Shown piece after piece: positions 43,364-54,600 of a stretch of 64,000 nucleotides of DNA; position 1 is the first letter of the stretch; the number at the start of each line of letters is the position of its first letter. A program made the position numbers and the translations under genes. The notes beneath the pieces were generated by a model, which worked only from the letters and a program-made list of their open reading frames with translations, made no database searches and was not told where the DNA came from. Origin of the DNA: Ischnura elegans. Taxonomy: Eukaryota > Arthropoda > Insecta > Odonata > Coenagrionidae. The stretch lies in contig NC_060247.1 in the NCBI RefSeq assembly GCF_921293095.1, forward strand, positions 111,805,111 through 111,869,110, read 5' to 3'.

Positions 43364-46300
43364 GTGTAATGTAAGATGGATGGAACTGTATTTTTAACTC
43401 TCTGAGATGAAGTCCACAATGTTGTTGGCGTTATAAACAGCAGTTTCTATTTTTTATTTGATGATACACTAGTGATTCTAATTTTGATTTTCTATCAGCA
43501 GCTATGCATTGAATTTTTGGTCATGTGTGATTAAATACGTAAAAAAAAATCAAAATCGAACGGAGTAGTATGTTTACCTTGATATGCAGGGCTTATTGCC
43601 TTCAAGAAATACCAAGTATTCCCTTTCAGAGTTTATAAGGGCAGTCGTGCATGTTATGTTTATTTATATCAACAAATAGTGTGATAATTTAAGCATTTAT
43701 TTTTACATTATTTCCCTTAATTTTTAACACATCCATTTTTTTAAATAATTATGTCAAAAGTTTTTAACTAATTCTAAGTTAAAAATACTCGTTTTTGTTT
43801 ACATTTCTTTTTCAACGATTGTATAAGACTGTATGGCCAAGTGAAACATTTTTTCCGCTTTTAAATTTATTACTGTGAGGTTTATATCAGCGGCTTAATA
43901 GTCACTGACTCACTTCATTATTGAAAGAAAATTAAATTATCTCAAGCTCAAATTATCAGGTTATATTTGTTCTATAGCAGCGTAGATCACGCAGGGTCTG
44001 GAGTGGAATTCTTAAAAAAATATATTTATTACCAAGTATTTCTTGATGTACGTACCATATCCTAGGTAAATTTCATTATTATTCTCCCTTTAAATTGAAG
44101 GAATTCCAAATTTAGTTTTATGAAACACATGACTCATATAATATGTTATTACTTTGACTACGAAAGCAAGAGCTAAGTGATTGGCAGAAAGAGAAAACTC
44201 ACTTGAGTGAAAGGTTAGAAATAATGCATTTGTTCGACAAAAAATTTGTGAGTGGAATTGAAGTTTTGCCTTCATGCATCACGCTTTTTCATTCAAGGAC
44301 TCAATTGATTTATTTTGGTGGTATATCTATACTAAGCCGATTGTCTAATGATTGTTTTGTAGTGGAGGAAATAATGATAGAACCGTTAATACATATGCTG
44401 TAGGTAATATTTCTCAAGGGGTTTATATTTTAGTGTCCTGGCAGGATTCATAGTATTTAAAGCATTTGAAGTCACTCGTGATATATTCAATCTGTTATAT
44501 TCACATGTATTATAATAACACAATGCCGTAAAATCATAATATTATCCTGAAGATGAAAATTGGATGACATCTATGTGGTGGCAGTAATAGAAATAAAATT
44601 TTTACCGTTGTCCTCCCGAATATAAATAAGCCTTACTTGAAGACAGAATGCTTGATACACTTATTAAATAATCAGGCTTCTATGATATGTTTTCGTGAAG
44701 CATTTTAACCGTAGGGAAGTAGATTTAATTATTTAAGCCGTCCAAATGCGATGTCCTCTATTTACATACTTTCGTAGACGTATGCTGCGCGGACTGAATG
44801 TAAAAACACAATTTTCATTGGTTTCAAAGCATTGATTTCCCAACGTCTTACTATTAAGTGGGCAAATCGAGGAATGAGGTAACAAGGAACAATTGAATTA
44901 TAAGGAAGAGAATAAAAAATTAAATAAATACGAAAATAAATCAAACACACGCTCTTTAACTCGTATTACTCTCGAATATTCCGCTTAGGTCTCAAGTACG
45001 CCACCTATTAGGTTTGCGAGGATTTCTCCTTCAGCACATACTAAATAGAACAAAATTAGATTTTTACAATTATTGCATTTCATATACCGTTAATCATTTA
45101 CTGCTTTGTTTTTCCTTTAGAATGATGATTTTTCTTAGACATAGTGGAACAGAATGTGACATACAAGTGGATAGCTCAATATTGGTAATCATAAAACGTG
45201 TAACAACAAATTCGTTTTTTCATCAGTGATCTTTGCTCTGATCTGTTGTCCATTAATTGGAGATGCATTTTTGTTTGCAAGTTTGGTTTGGAAATGTCAC
45301 ATATTTTATCTTTGATTATTATTCTGTTGTCCTTTTATATCTGGCGCTTATAGCCTAGATTTTTACAATTTGAAGTTAAATAGGTGTAAATATAGAATGA
45401 TATCCCCATCGATTAAAATAACTTTGTGATACACGTGTTTTGTTTGAGCAGGTGAAGCAATGTTTGCTAATGTAGTAACTTCTTTGTTTGTCCTCCTATT
45501 GCTGTCTAAACTCTTCCTATATAACCACCTAAGTATGCAGTATTTATTATTTGCAGGTTGAATACTTGAAGATATAAGATATAATGCCTGTGATTATGCA
45601 TAAATGGCTAAATTAAAGTGGAAAATGGATTATAAATGTTGACTTCGTCGTAAAACTTGGTCTAAAAAGTATTGGATGCATGCTGCCAATTATATAAATT
45701 TGATTCTTTAGAAAAAGCATTTGACTATTGTTTATTGCCTTGGAATTTTCCGTTTCAATTTAAACTCTTTCCAAAACATTTCCTGTACACGTAATTTAAT
45801 TTTATTGGTAACTTTACCCCGTTTTACGATAGAAAAATTGCATGAATTGGGGTTATTTAATTCATTTTACTTACTTTTGGTTGTATTATGATTTTGATTC
45901 CAATAATGGAAATATATTTAATTCATAATGACTTCATCTCCTGCAATAGTAAGAATCGTAGATCATAGCAACATAAATAGGACTAACGGATTATCTTTTC
46001 CACTGCAGTGTATTCAATTAATGACCATGAAATAATATTTAACTAGGCAATGTAAATGTGTTTTTATGAATTAGGTACCTGCTGTATCAATATTTGAGGC
46101 CTCAATGGTCTTAATCTCTTTCCAAATATTTTATTCTTAGAATCTCTATGACTTTGACAGTCTTTTGAATGACTTTATATGTTATCATGTTTTCATCCTG
46201 TTATTCTCAATGCCAGTTTTACTAAAATGCCCTTCCTTTTTGCCCATATTTTATTTTAACGGAAAAAATGGATTATCATTGATGACTTCGTCGTAAAAAT

Positions 46301-47817
46301 TTCCCTAAAATCTAACATACAAACTTTTTTCATGTCTCTTACGAGCTTTCATTGGAAAAAAAGTGAATTCGTTTTTATAAAACATCTCTAACATTTCGAA
46401 GATTAAACTGATAAATGAATCTTTAGCCGTAATCAAAAAAGGCACAGTGTTAGAAGATAAACGTGTATCAATAGAGAATTGGTAGCATTTACTTATCATG
46501 ACAAATCGGTCTCTAATTATTTATGTGGAATAATGGCTTTAATGAATATGTATATTCAATGGATACGGATAGCCTATGGTTTATATGATTCGAGTGATCG
46601 TAATTAAACATATTACCTTTCCATCCGGCTTGGAGTAAAAGAGTATGTACGTATTATTTTGACAATCAATGTTATAAAATTGTCTGATTATCGTTAATCG
46701 CCGTAGGGAGAAGCCGTTCTTTGACTATTTTAAAATTAATTTACAAAATTAAACCTACTTGCCACAGAATCTAACAAGATCATTTTACTTCATATGCGTA
46801 TTTTAGTCACGTGTATCTATTGAATACGCAACGTCAGTCAGTTCGCATTTAAAAAAATTAAATTTAGTTGGAGAAAGCACTCATATTTACTCTGAGATTA
46901 CACATGTCTTGGTAATAACGAAATACTTATCATTTTTAGAGAGTGGTCAATTAATGGAAAGTATTCCCTCTTTCTCTTAGATCTTTATCATTAGATTAGG
47001 TGGAATTTAATGGTCGATTCGTTGGCCGGAAGAAAATTATCCCTTAGTGATGAGAGCAATAACACATTCCTTACATTCCGCGCAACTTTCGTTGCTCCAA
47101 TCAATCCTGGCACTTACTGCGCCATTGTCAACGATAACTCCAAATGCTATGAAATAATACACTCTGTTTTAGTATTAACCTTAATAATAATGCAGTGGGT
47201 GCCGAAACTGGCTGAATCAATAAAATTTATATGCACAAATACAAATTTAATTTGTGGATGAAGTCGTAACCACGTGGAAATTCCGTGCGTTAGACTTGGT
47301 AAATGAAATAACTCTGTATTCACACATAGGTTTAAAAGAACCCCGATCGATTCAACGACTAAGAGTTATTTTCCATGGGGAGATGATAAGTACAATAGGG
47401 TTTAAAATCTTTGGTGAAACCCTTTGGAAATCGAGAATCGATATCATGATAAAGATATAACAGTTGTTTCATTTACACATATTGTATTTCTTAACCGATC
47501 TAGGTTTCGACAATGTACACTGTCATTATCAAGGTGATAGGATAACGAATGAAATCTGTGGAAATATAACATTTGCTTCATCATGATATCGAACAAGTGC
47601 AAACTGGAAAATACATAGTTATTTCATTTTCTATGATTGACGATTGCGAAGTTGTTGCTCATTCCGTCATGACGAAATTCCACAAATTGAGATAGCAACT
47701 GTTGAGTCATAATTACGTTAATTGATTGACCTCGTTTCTTGAAAACAATTGCTCTTTCAGTTTAATACATATCCGAGAAATTTTACACCCTTACGCCGTA
47801 ATAATAATGGTCCTGAC
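43364..47817. other. bsh intron 1, 5' part
   Basis: Very AT-rich, few interspersed repeats. AATGGATTATAAATGTTGAC with CTTCGTCGTAAAA (45.62 kb) recurs in diverged form at 46.26 kb. This is the most repeat-poor stretch of the locus, so it is the likeliest place for intronic regulatory DNA, but no motif was verified. Confidence 0.45.
47502..47534 (-). ncRNA. Hammerhead-like motif remnant in bsh upstream intron 1
   Basis: Minus strand: CTTGATAAT, then GACA/TGTC-type stem with centre GTGTACAT, then GAAACCTAG. Degenerate relative to the CTGANGA core. It lies just downstream of bsh exon 1. Confidence 0.3.
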
Positions 47818-48048
47818 CTGAGGATATGCTGAGGTCATGGCACCTCCCTTGGGCCGGAACAGGATGTCCTCGATGAGGAAGGACGTGTGGTTGGCCCGGC
47901 CCCCGACCACCGCCGCCGCGGCCACCGCTGCCGCCGCGGCGTGCGGCATCCCGCCTCCGGCTTCGCCGTCCGACCGCGCCAGCACCGCCCCCGACTTGGC
48001 CCCCGGAACTGCCGCCTCCTCCCCGCGCTGCTGCTGGGCCACGTGCAT
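47818..48048 (-). CDS. bsh: bsh/Bsx homeobox protein, coding exon 1
   Basis: First coding exon of a brain-specific homeobox transcription factor, a nuclear DNA-binding protein. The chosen ATG (48046-48048) has a purine at -3 and opens 77 codons. Near the exon end is TSFLIEDILF, closely matching the TSFxIEDIL segment at the N terminus of Bsx proteins. This is an Engrailed-homology-1-like motif that in this class recruits Groucho-type corepressors. An alanine run precedes it. The exon ends in CAG at 47818, followed by donor GTCAGG, which is acceptable but not ideal; the junction is phase 0 and joins in frame to exon 2. The frame stays open upstream to at least 48.2 kb without another in-frame ATG, so a non-AUG or upstream-exon start cannot be excluded. 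A TCAGT initiator-like sequence lies just upstream (48188-48192). Confidence 0.82.
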
Positions 48049-51000
48049 GTCTCTCCGGGAGTCGCCTGTCCCCTGACGGAGAGGGCAATCTACCCCCTTG
48101 GTGTCGGCTATCGCCCCAGTAGCGTGATGCTCGCCTTTCCTCGGCACCGAACCCACATGGGCGATTATTTTTTCCAGGAGTTGGTCCACTGATAGCTGAT
48201 GTATAAACTCAGAACATCCCAGAAACGCGGTTTTTATGTTTCATTAAAGTTGCATTGTCAATATTTGATGGTTAATGGCTATGTAATTTTCTGAATCATT
48301 GATGCAAGAGCAAGGCGATTGAGATTTTGTACAATTGTTGCTAAATCAGAGAGGTCCCTCCTCAAAAAGTACCTAATTACAGTGGTAACGTAATAATCTC
48401 ATCGATTTACACGTTCTAGCTTATATTCATGAAAATAACGATGCACGGAGGGTTGATTGTCATTGCACTCTGGAAGAGGAAACTATGTGACTCACAGACA
48501 CTTTGTATACCTAAGTTCTTTCTTGAAAGAACGTCTTTGTAGAGTCGAAAAAAATCTTAAAAGAGTGCCATTGCTGCTGTTTATCTATTTCTAATTTAGT
48601 TCATAGTTGGCTGCCCTTGATTCAAAGACGAGGATGGAAATGAGCGGAATAGGTATGTGATGTTATCTTCTTTTTTTTGATACACTTAATATTCTTTTGA
48701 AAGCCGTGCAGTTTAGGACCACGACAAATCTATCATCACTTACTCGTACAGTCGGGAAAACTAGTACATCCAGGCGTTTTTTTGTGAACAATGTCGTTTG
48801 AATTTCATTGCACAATCAGTCCAGAACATCCCCTTCAGCTTTGCTTCAGGCTACTCAACATGTCTGTAGGAAAACTGCGAAGAAAAGTCAGACTGCCATC
48901 CTCTTATTTGCCCTTCACACACCATGAAATCAAAATTTCTTTGCATTAAAATAGCGGCGCACAATGCTGAAAAATTTGAATACGAAGAATGAATTTCCCG
49001 GATCCCTTCTTCAGTGCTGGTACTTGGTCAGCTGCCACTATCATCTCGCATCGGAGTAATCCATCAGCATAAGATATCCTTGCTCAAAATCTTGTTCTCC
49101 TTTTCGTCTTGTTAATCGATCGTCGTGTTAAACACTAGCAGGCAAGACAGTTAAGTGGAGAAGCCTTCAATGTGGTCCTGAAAAGGGTCTTTTGCATTCA
49201 GGTAATCGTTGTTGTTGACGTGTTGAGGGGTGAGATTTCTTGGGGGTAAATGATTTCCCAACAACCGCGTGGTGTACCTCAGGGTACGTCCCTGCCACCA
49301 GTATCCTCCACCTCCGAAAGCGAACTGCCACCATGGAGCCCGAAAGTGCACCCTGCCTTTCGACAAACCCCCACCCCACGTGTTCCTACACCAGCAACCC
49401 CACCCACGGAGGTCGGGAGGCGGGGGTGTGAGCCTCCCCCCCCCCCCAAATTCCCCCTCGCCCTCTCCAATCCAAGTTAACCCCCCCTGCAGGCATATGC
49501 CCCTCTCACCGAGGAATAACCTCCAGAACCCTTGCCATCATTGTCTCTCTCACTCCCCCTCCTCCGTGATCGCACCCATACCATAGCGTACCCTAGAATT
49601 TACCCCACCCTCCCATACTCGAGGGTCCCCTCTTCGCCAATCCCTGTCCGTTTCCCCTTCGGCCTCCTACACTAAGCGATCCAACTCACCCCAACCTGTC
49701 CCTCCTTGTACAGCATCCCTCCTCACTCATCTTCCGCGAGCGCGCCGACGCTTTTTGTCTCTGCCTCGTTCCGGAATGCTTCGTCCGCCTCACCCCCTCC
49801 CCCACACAGCCCTCCGTATCCCGGAATTATTCGCGCGTTAAAGAGGCTCCGGTAATGAATCGGAAAATCAATGATCGGCGAAATATGGCCAAGCATTTAG
49901 CCAATCAGGAGTGGATTCGCGTGGTGCATCATTACCATTGGTCCGGATGTTCACGCTCTTGAGCAAGCAAGCAAGCGGTCGACCACTATCGCGTTTTGCA
50001 GAACTGATCCATAATTCGCGCTGTTCAAGAGCGAAGTGGGGAATGAAAAGGCGAATGTGTTGCGCTAGTATTCTCTCTCTGCAGCCTGGCCGAAACTATC
50101 AAATGGTTAAATCGTTAATAAGTAATAATTGGTATGTCTACATCGGATTCTGTATCTTTCTAATCGAACGATTACCCCATGATGTAAGCAATAATCCCTC
50201 TCATATTCACTGTCCTGAGGTACATTGCACTAATTGTGTGACAGTCTTTTTTCATGAATATCCTGAAACTATACTCATCACAAATCATGTAAGTAAGGCA
50301 CAAAAACTGATATAACTGATATAAGGATGTGAGCTTTTTCTGAAAGTAAAATTTATGTACGCTTCTAAATTTTATATTCGTGTGGGTCGCACCATCCTCG
50401 AGATCATTCAACACCGAAATCCGCTTATAAATATTCTCTCAATTCCTTAATCTAGAGTTACTATATCGAAACCTTTGTATGTATTTTTTCGACGTTTTCA
50501 TGCCGATGCATTGAAAACATCGAATCGTCAAATATTCGATGAGGCATCGACTTTTTGAAACATTCAGCAGCGAACACGTAATTAGCAGTATGGTCTAATG
50601 ATTGAATTGAGTCGGAAATGGGAATGGAAACATACATGACATGTACATTTGATGATCTGTCGTACATCTGTAGGAAACCAGGTTGAGATAGGGTTGTCTA
50701 TATTTTTGTGTCGTTGTTATCTAATCAGTCATAGCCGAAAAATCATTCTTACACTTCGCCGAAAGTCTTCTGCCCATTCTGTTTTTTTAAGCGTGTTCAA
50801 AAGTTGGAAAATTGGTTAAAGCACTGGTTAAAGAAACAAAGAATAGGAAAGCGCGTACTGAGTCCCTCCAAGCCTTTGCTAAGCCCTTTATTGATCGGGG
50901 AAAGAAAGAAATTCCTATCTTTATCCCTTCATAAAAATATCTCTCTTAATTTATTATTTCTGTCGGGCATAGAAATGGAGTGAGGTTCTAATTTAATGTT

Positions 51001-51117
51001 CTCCGTGTCGCTCTGAAAAATATCTTTACTTAATTACTAACGCAATCTTAAGCCTCTTTGCCTCTAGAGGCAACCGGCCTCTCTTCATTTTCATTTCGAT
51101 TTATATACAGGGATGTC
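48049..51117. promoter_or_regulatory. bsh: Upstream region of bsh
   Basis: Should contain the bsh promoter and 5' UTR. An Inr-like TCAGT on the minus strand lies at 48188-48192. No TATA box at the proper distance was found. 49270-49830 is a C+T-rich tract with a C-run at 49438-49448. No other gene recognised. Confidence 0.3.
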
Positions 51118-51337
51118 ATGAAAGGATGGTGCGGTTTTAGTAACTCATCATCAGATAGTAGGGATAGAGCGAGAGAGTTTTTTTTCAGAGGGTGCCTGAT
51201 CCCTGCTTTAGTGTCTTAAGGAGGGCACTTCTAGTCCGTCCGTCGGATGGGACGTTAAGCCGTGTTCTCCTTGGCGCCTTTTATTAGTAGGAGGATAATG
51301 CCGACGCCAGGGTTTCTCTTGTCGAGAAGCGACGTTT
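51118..51337. mobile_element. Non-autonomous element, partial copy B
   Basis: Starts CAGGGATGTCATGAAAGGAT then GGTGCGGTTTT. It is colinear with the reverse strand of 57780-57985, including TAGTAGGGATAGAGC, GATCCCTGCTTTAGTG, GTCCGTCGGATGGGACGTTA and GGCGCCTTTT. The far end is missing; a LINE remnant abuts it at about 51340. Confidence 0.55.
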
Positions 51338-51339
51338 CT

Positions 51340-51700
51340 CTTTTACATCATTCATAACCTGTCCTATGTAACTTATTCGGCACCGTCCCTTGCCCTTCTT
51401 CCCTTCCACCTATCCTTCTATGATTGTTTTCACCAGGCCATCATGCCTCATGATGTGGCCCACCAAGTTGTCCCGTCTTCTTCTTTAGGCTTTTAGAAGA
51501 GTTCTCTTTTATCCCACTCTTATTAGCAATTCCTCGTAACTTACACGATCGATTCAATTTATCTTCATCATTCTTCGGTTCGAATGCCTCCACTCTCGAC
51601 TTCTCTGCTGCTGTCAACGTCCAACCCTCGCTTGCATAGAGAAACATGCTCCATATGTAGCACCTGATGAATTGTTTTCATACTTCTATGCTTGTATTCT
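51340..51700 (-). mobile_element. LINE remnant
   Basis: Minus strand: MFLYASEGWTLTAAEKSRVE then AFEPKND, IANKSGIKENSSKSLKKKTG, and in a further frame the HIMRHDGLVKTIIEG type tail and GRCRISYIGQ. This is the LLYGSExWTL landmark of RTE-type ORF2. It abuts the 51.1 kb MITE. Confidence 0.7.
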
Positions 51701-51936
51701 CAGCTGTAAGAAGATTCTTCTTTTTATTGGAAGCTCTCTTCGCCTGCGCTATTCTACTAACTATTTCTTTCTTGCTTTGTCCATCGCTGGTAAAATAAAT
51801 TCTAAATTTAAAAAACATAAACTGTACGTAATTCTGTTTCCATTTAAATCAAGATGTTGAAAATGGTGTTCAAAACCGTCCTATTCTTTCCTCCATGTAC
51901 ACATTCCCAGATCGTGCCTGACCAAACGCTCTCTCA

Positions 51937-52205
51937 GCTCGGCGTAACTAGGAATATGCATTGAGGTGGGGGGATGTTATGGGCGACCCCCCCTCCCACA
52001 CGACGGGGTCCGGGAAAATGTTTGAAAAATGACATGCCTGGAAATACATTTTACATTATTTTGGAACTAAAAATTTAATTACAAGCAGATGCAGTTATTA
52101 TGTGTCAACAATAGTCAAAATTTTTTATATATTTTTTATTTTTCTGAGGCTTTGGAGGGGGATCTATCCCCTTATTGACCCCTCTAATTAATAGTTACGC
52201 CACTG
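51937..52205. mobile_element. hAT-like MITE, weak target duplication
   Basis: The left end reads GGCGTAACTAGGAATATGCA and the right end, inverted, CAGTGGCGTAACTATTAATT. A GGGGGG stretch follows the left end and GGAGGGGGATCTATCCCC lies near the right. I could not find a convincing 8-bp duplication, and the first few bases of the left end are mutated. Non-coding. Confidence 0.6.
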
Positions 52206-52318
52206 ACTACACCTGTTTTCATTTTAAATAAATAATAACCCTGTAAGTTACAGATGGACAATATTTTACATAAAACATCGACCACCCGATGTTTTTTTAG
52301 GCGAATTTGTCCGAAACC

Positions 52319-52809
52319 CTTCTTTAAATCTTTCGCGCGTACACGTCATGTTGAATAAAAACTTTTGGGATATGTCGCCGCGTCAATTTTTGGGTGGCCC
52401 CAACGTTTCCCGACCGATGCTGGTGGTTTTCTCATGGGATTCTGAGGAGGTGGGAATTTAAATCGACTTTAAAGAAACAGAAATTGTTGCCAAAGATAAA
52501 GGTTTTAAACAGCGACTCGTCAGAGAAGCAATAGAAATATCTAAAGAGGAGAAGAATAATTTCAACAGCGACACCGGCATTAAAATTAGCCGTACTTGGC
52601 AACCAGTAATCAGCAAAAACAATCAACAACCCACTCCTCCAACCTCCCGCTCCCCTCCCCCAACCACCTGAGACGGATACCTATATAAAATGAATTTAAA
52701 TTCCCACCTCTTCAGAATCCTTTGAGAAAGCGACCCAGCATCGGTCGGGAAACGTTGGGGCCACCCAAAAATTGACGCGGCGACATAGCCCAAAAGTTTT
52801 TATTCAACC
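52319..52809 (+). mobile_element. Short Penelope-type insertion: GIY-YIG fragment between inverted arms, 11-bp target duplication
   Basis: Arms of about 115 bp (52350-52463 and 52694-52808) are near-identical reverse complements of each other. Between them, 52462-52671 encodes in frame the C-terminal part of a Penelope GIY-YIG region (IVAKDKGFKQRLVREAIEI, then KEEKNNFN and KISRTWQPVI) and a Pro-rich end, closed by TGA. The direct repeat TGTCCGAAACC flanks the whole (52308-52318 and 52810-52820), giving clear insertion boundaries. The right arm equals the 3' end of the Penelope copy at 62 kb, so the left arm is the same terminus in reverse. Inverted terminus copies are a known oddity of Penelope insertions. 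Confidence 0.85.
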
Positions 52810-52820
52810 TGTCCGAAACC

Positions 52821-53640
52821 ATTTCCAACCTCGTGTCTCCACACTCTTCCCGTCAGCCACTTCGCCTCCCTCTCCCCGTTCCCCTCGGTTTAAAACGACC
52901 CCTTTCTGGTTCCCACTCCCCACCAATGGCGGCGCTCCGGCAGAGTCGACATTGATCACCCTCGCCGCGTCTTCGAACGGACCAATGGGGGAGTCGCGTC
53001 CGCTCCCCCCCCCCCCCCCTCCATTCCCTTCTTCGCCCCTTCCCACATTCTCCCCACACCCCATGGTTTCTCTTATGCCACGCCCCCCCATTTATAGCTC
53101 AGCTCCCTCCTCCCTTCTTACATTCCCTCCCTCCCCCGTGGTGTAGTCCGGAGAACGAAGGATGAGGATGAATAGGGGTGGAGGGAAAAGTCTCTCTCAT
53201 CCCCAAGATCCGCGTAACCCTCCCCGTCAACCCTTAAATTGCATCTCCACGAGGGCCTCCCTCCCCCCCTTCGCTATCCCACCGTCACTCCCGAAAAACC
53301 CGTTGATCCAAAAGGAAATTGCGACACCAATCGGCCATTAGCGTCTGGCGTCGTCGTCTCGGAGAGAAAGGCGGGAAGAAAGAAAGCATTTCATTTCCCA
53401 GGGATCTCCTTAAAACGTGGTCTCGCTTAGGAAATCCGTAAGAGGAGCCTATGAAGTGGGATTGTGCTCGATTTTTCTGGAATAATGAAGAGTGGAGCGG
53501 TGTTTCCATTATACTGTAAGGGAGGTAAATTGGTACATATGGCGTGGTAATTTAATATCATCATGGTTATCATTGGTGATTCTGTTCGTAGATAGGTTTC
53601 AACGGAAGTTTTGTCCTCACAGATTTTTGTCCTGGGCCTC
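52821..53640. other. Pyrimidine-rich unique region
   Basis: 52830-53290 is C+T-rich with a long C-run near 53010. Both-strand frames (Pro/Ser-rich on plus, Gly/Arg-rich on minus) are explained by composition. Confidence 0.45.
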
Positions 53641-54190
53641 ACTCTTCATCTCTGTGTAATTCCTTCCTTCTTTGATGTTCGTCAGCATTCCGTACCTCCT
53701 CCTCCTTTTCCTCTCTTCCCTTCTGTTATTAACTCCTTTGCGTAATCTTTCATTAAAATATGTCCTATCCATTTTGGCTTTCTCCTTTTAATTTCTCTCA
53801 GTATAATTCTTACTTCTGCTATTCCTCTTAGTACATCTTGAATCATAATTTTATCTTTCCATCCAATCTTTTACATTTGTCCCCATAGCCATATTTCGAT
53901 TCTTTCCAAGCAATTTTCTTCTCTTTTCTGCAATGTCCACGTTAAATTTAATATACCCGAGTATTTATAACTCATAGTCAATACCTTAGGAATTTTCTTG
54001 TGTACATATGCCATTCATGGTACGACATCCATAAAATTGGTTTAACGTAGCCCTCCATTTCCTAATCCATCCTCATTTTTCTGGCGCTCTTCTTTCTTAT
54101 GTCCTTCTTTATTTATCTCTATTCCTTATCTTAAAGTCATCTTCGGGGAATTTTCCTTAAATTTTCCCTTCATTTTATTCCTCGCGTAAT
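53640..54190 (-). mobile_element. LINE remnant
   Basis: Minus strand, with breaks: LERIEIWLWGQM, KIGWKDKIMIQDVLRGIAEV, ILREIKRRKPKWIGHIL and a basic end EGKRGKEEE. This is the same ORF2 C-terminal region as the other LINE remnants but a more diverged lineage. Confidence 0.65.
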
Positions 54191-54223
54191 TGCGACGTCT
54201 TAGCCGACATACTCTATGTATCA

Positions 54224-54600
54224 CGGGGTGCGTTCCAAAAGTAATACAATTGAATTTCTTTTGCCGCTCCAATTCCTTGGAATGAGATTAAAACATTTAG
54301 AGTTGGTGGAGAGAGCTAAAAGCTTTACCACTATACCAGTTTCAGTGATATCCAAGCTGTTGAAGCGGCAGGACGTCCGTTATTGTAAATCTCGGTGCGC
54401 CGACCGTGTCACGAAAATAATGGTATCGACAATCGAGCAAAGGGTAAGTTTTTTTCTTAACTGTAAAACCCTCTTAAAAAAGATTTAAAAAATTATTCGT
54501 GAGGTTTACGGGAACTCTGTTATGTCCTAATCACAAGTTTTGAGGCGATTAAAGGCCTTTTAGAAGGGCCGAGAAGAGGTAAATGCCCAAAATTGTAAGA
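54224..54600 (+). mobile_element. mariner-like element, decayed 5' part
   Basis: Starts with a mariner-type terminal sequence (CGGGGTGCGTTCCAAAAGTA). About 195 bp later an ATG (54420) opens a broken transposase N terminus: IEQRVSFFLNCKTLLKK, then IREVYGNSVMS, SQVLRRLKAF and KGREEV, with stops. This follows the EQR...REAYGxxxxSxxxVxxWxKxFKxGREE pattern of mariner helix-turn-helix regions. No DDD catalytic part follows. Confidence 0.65.
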
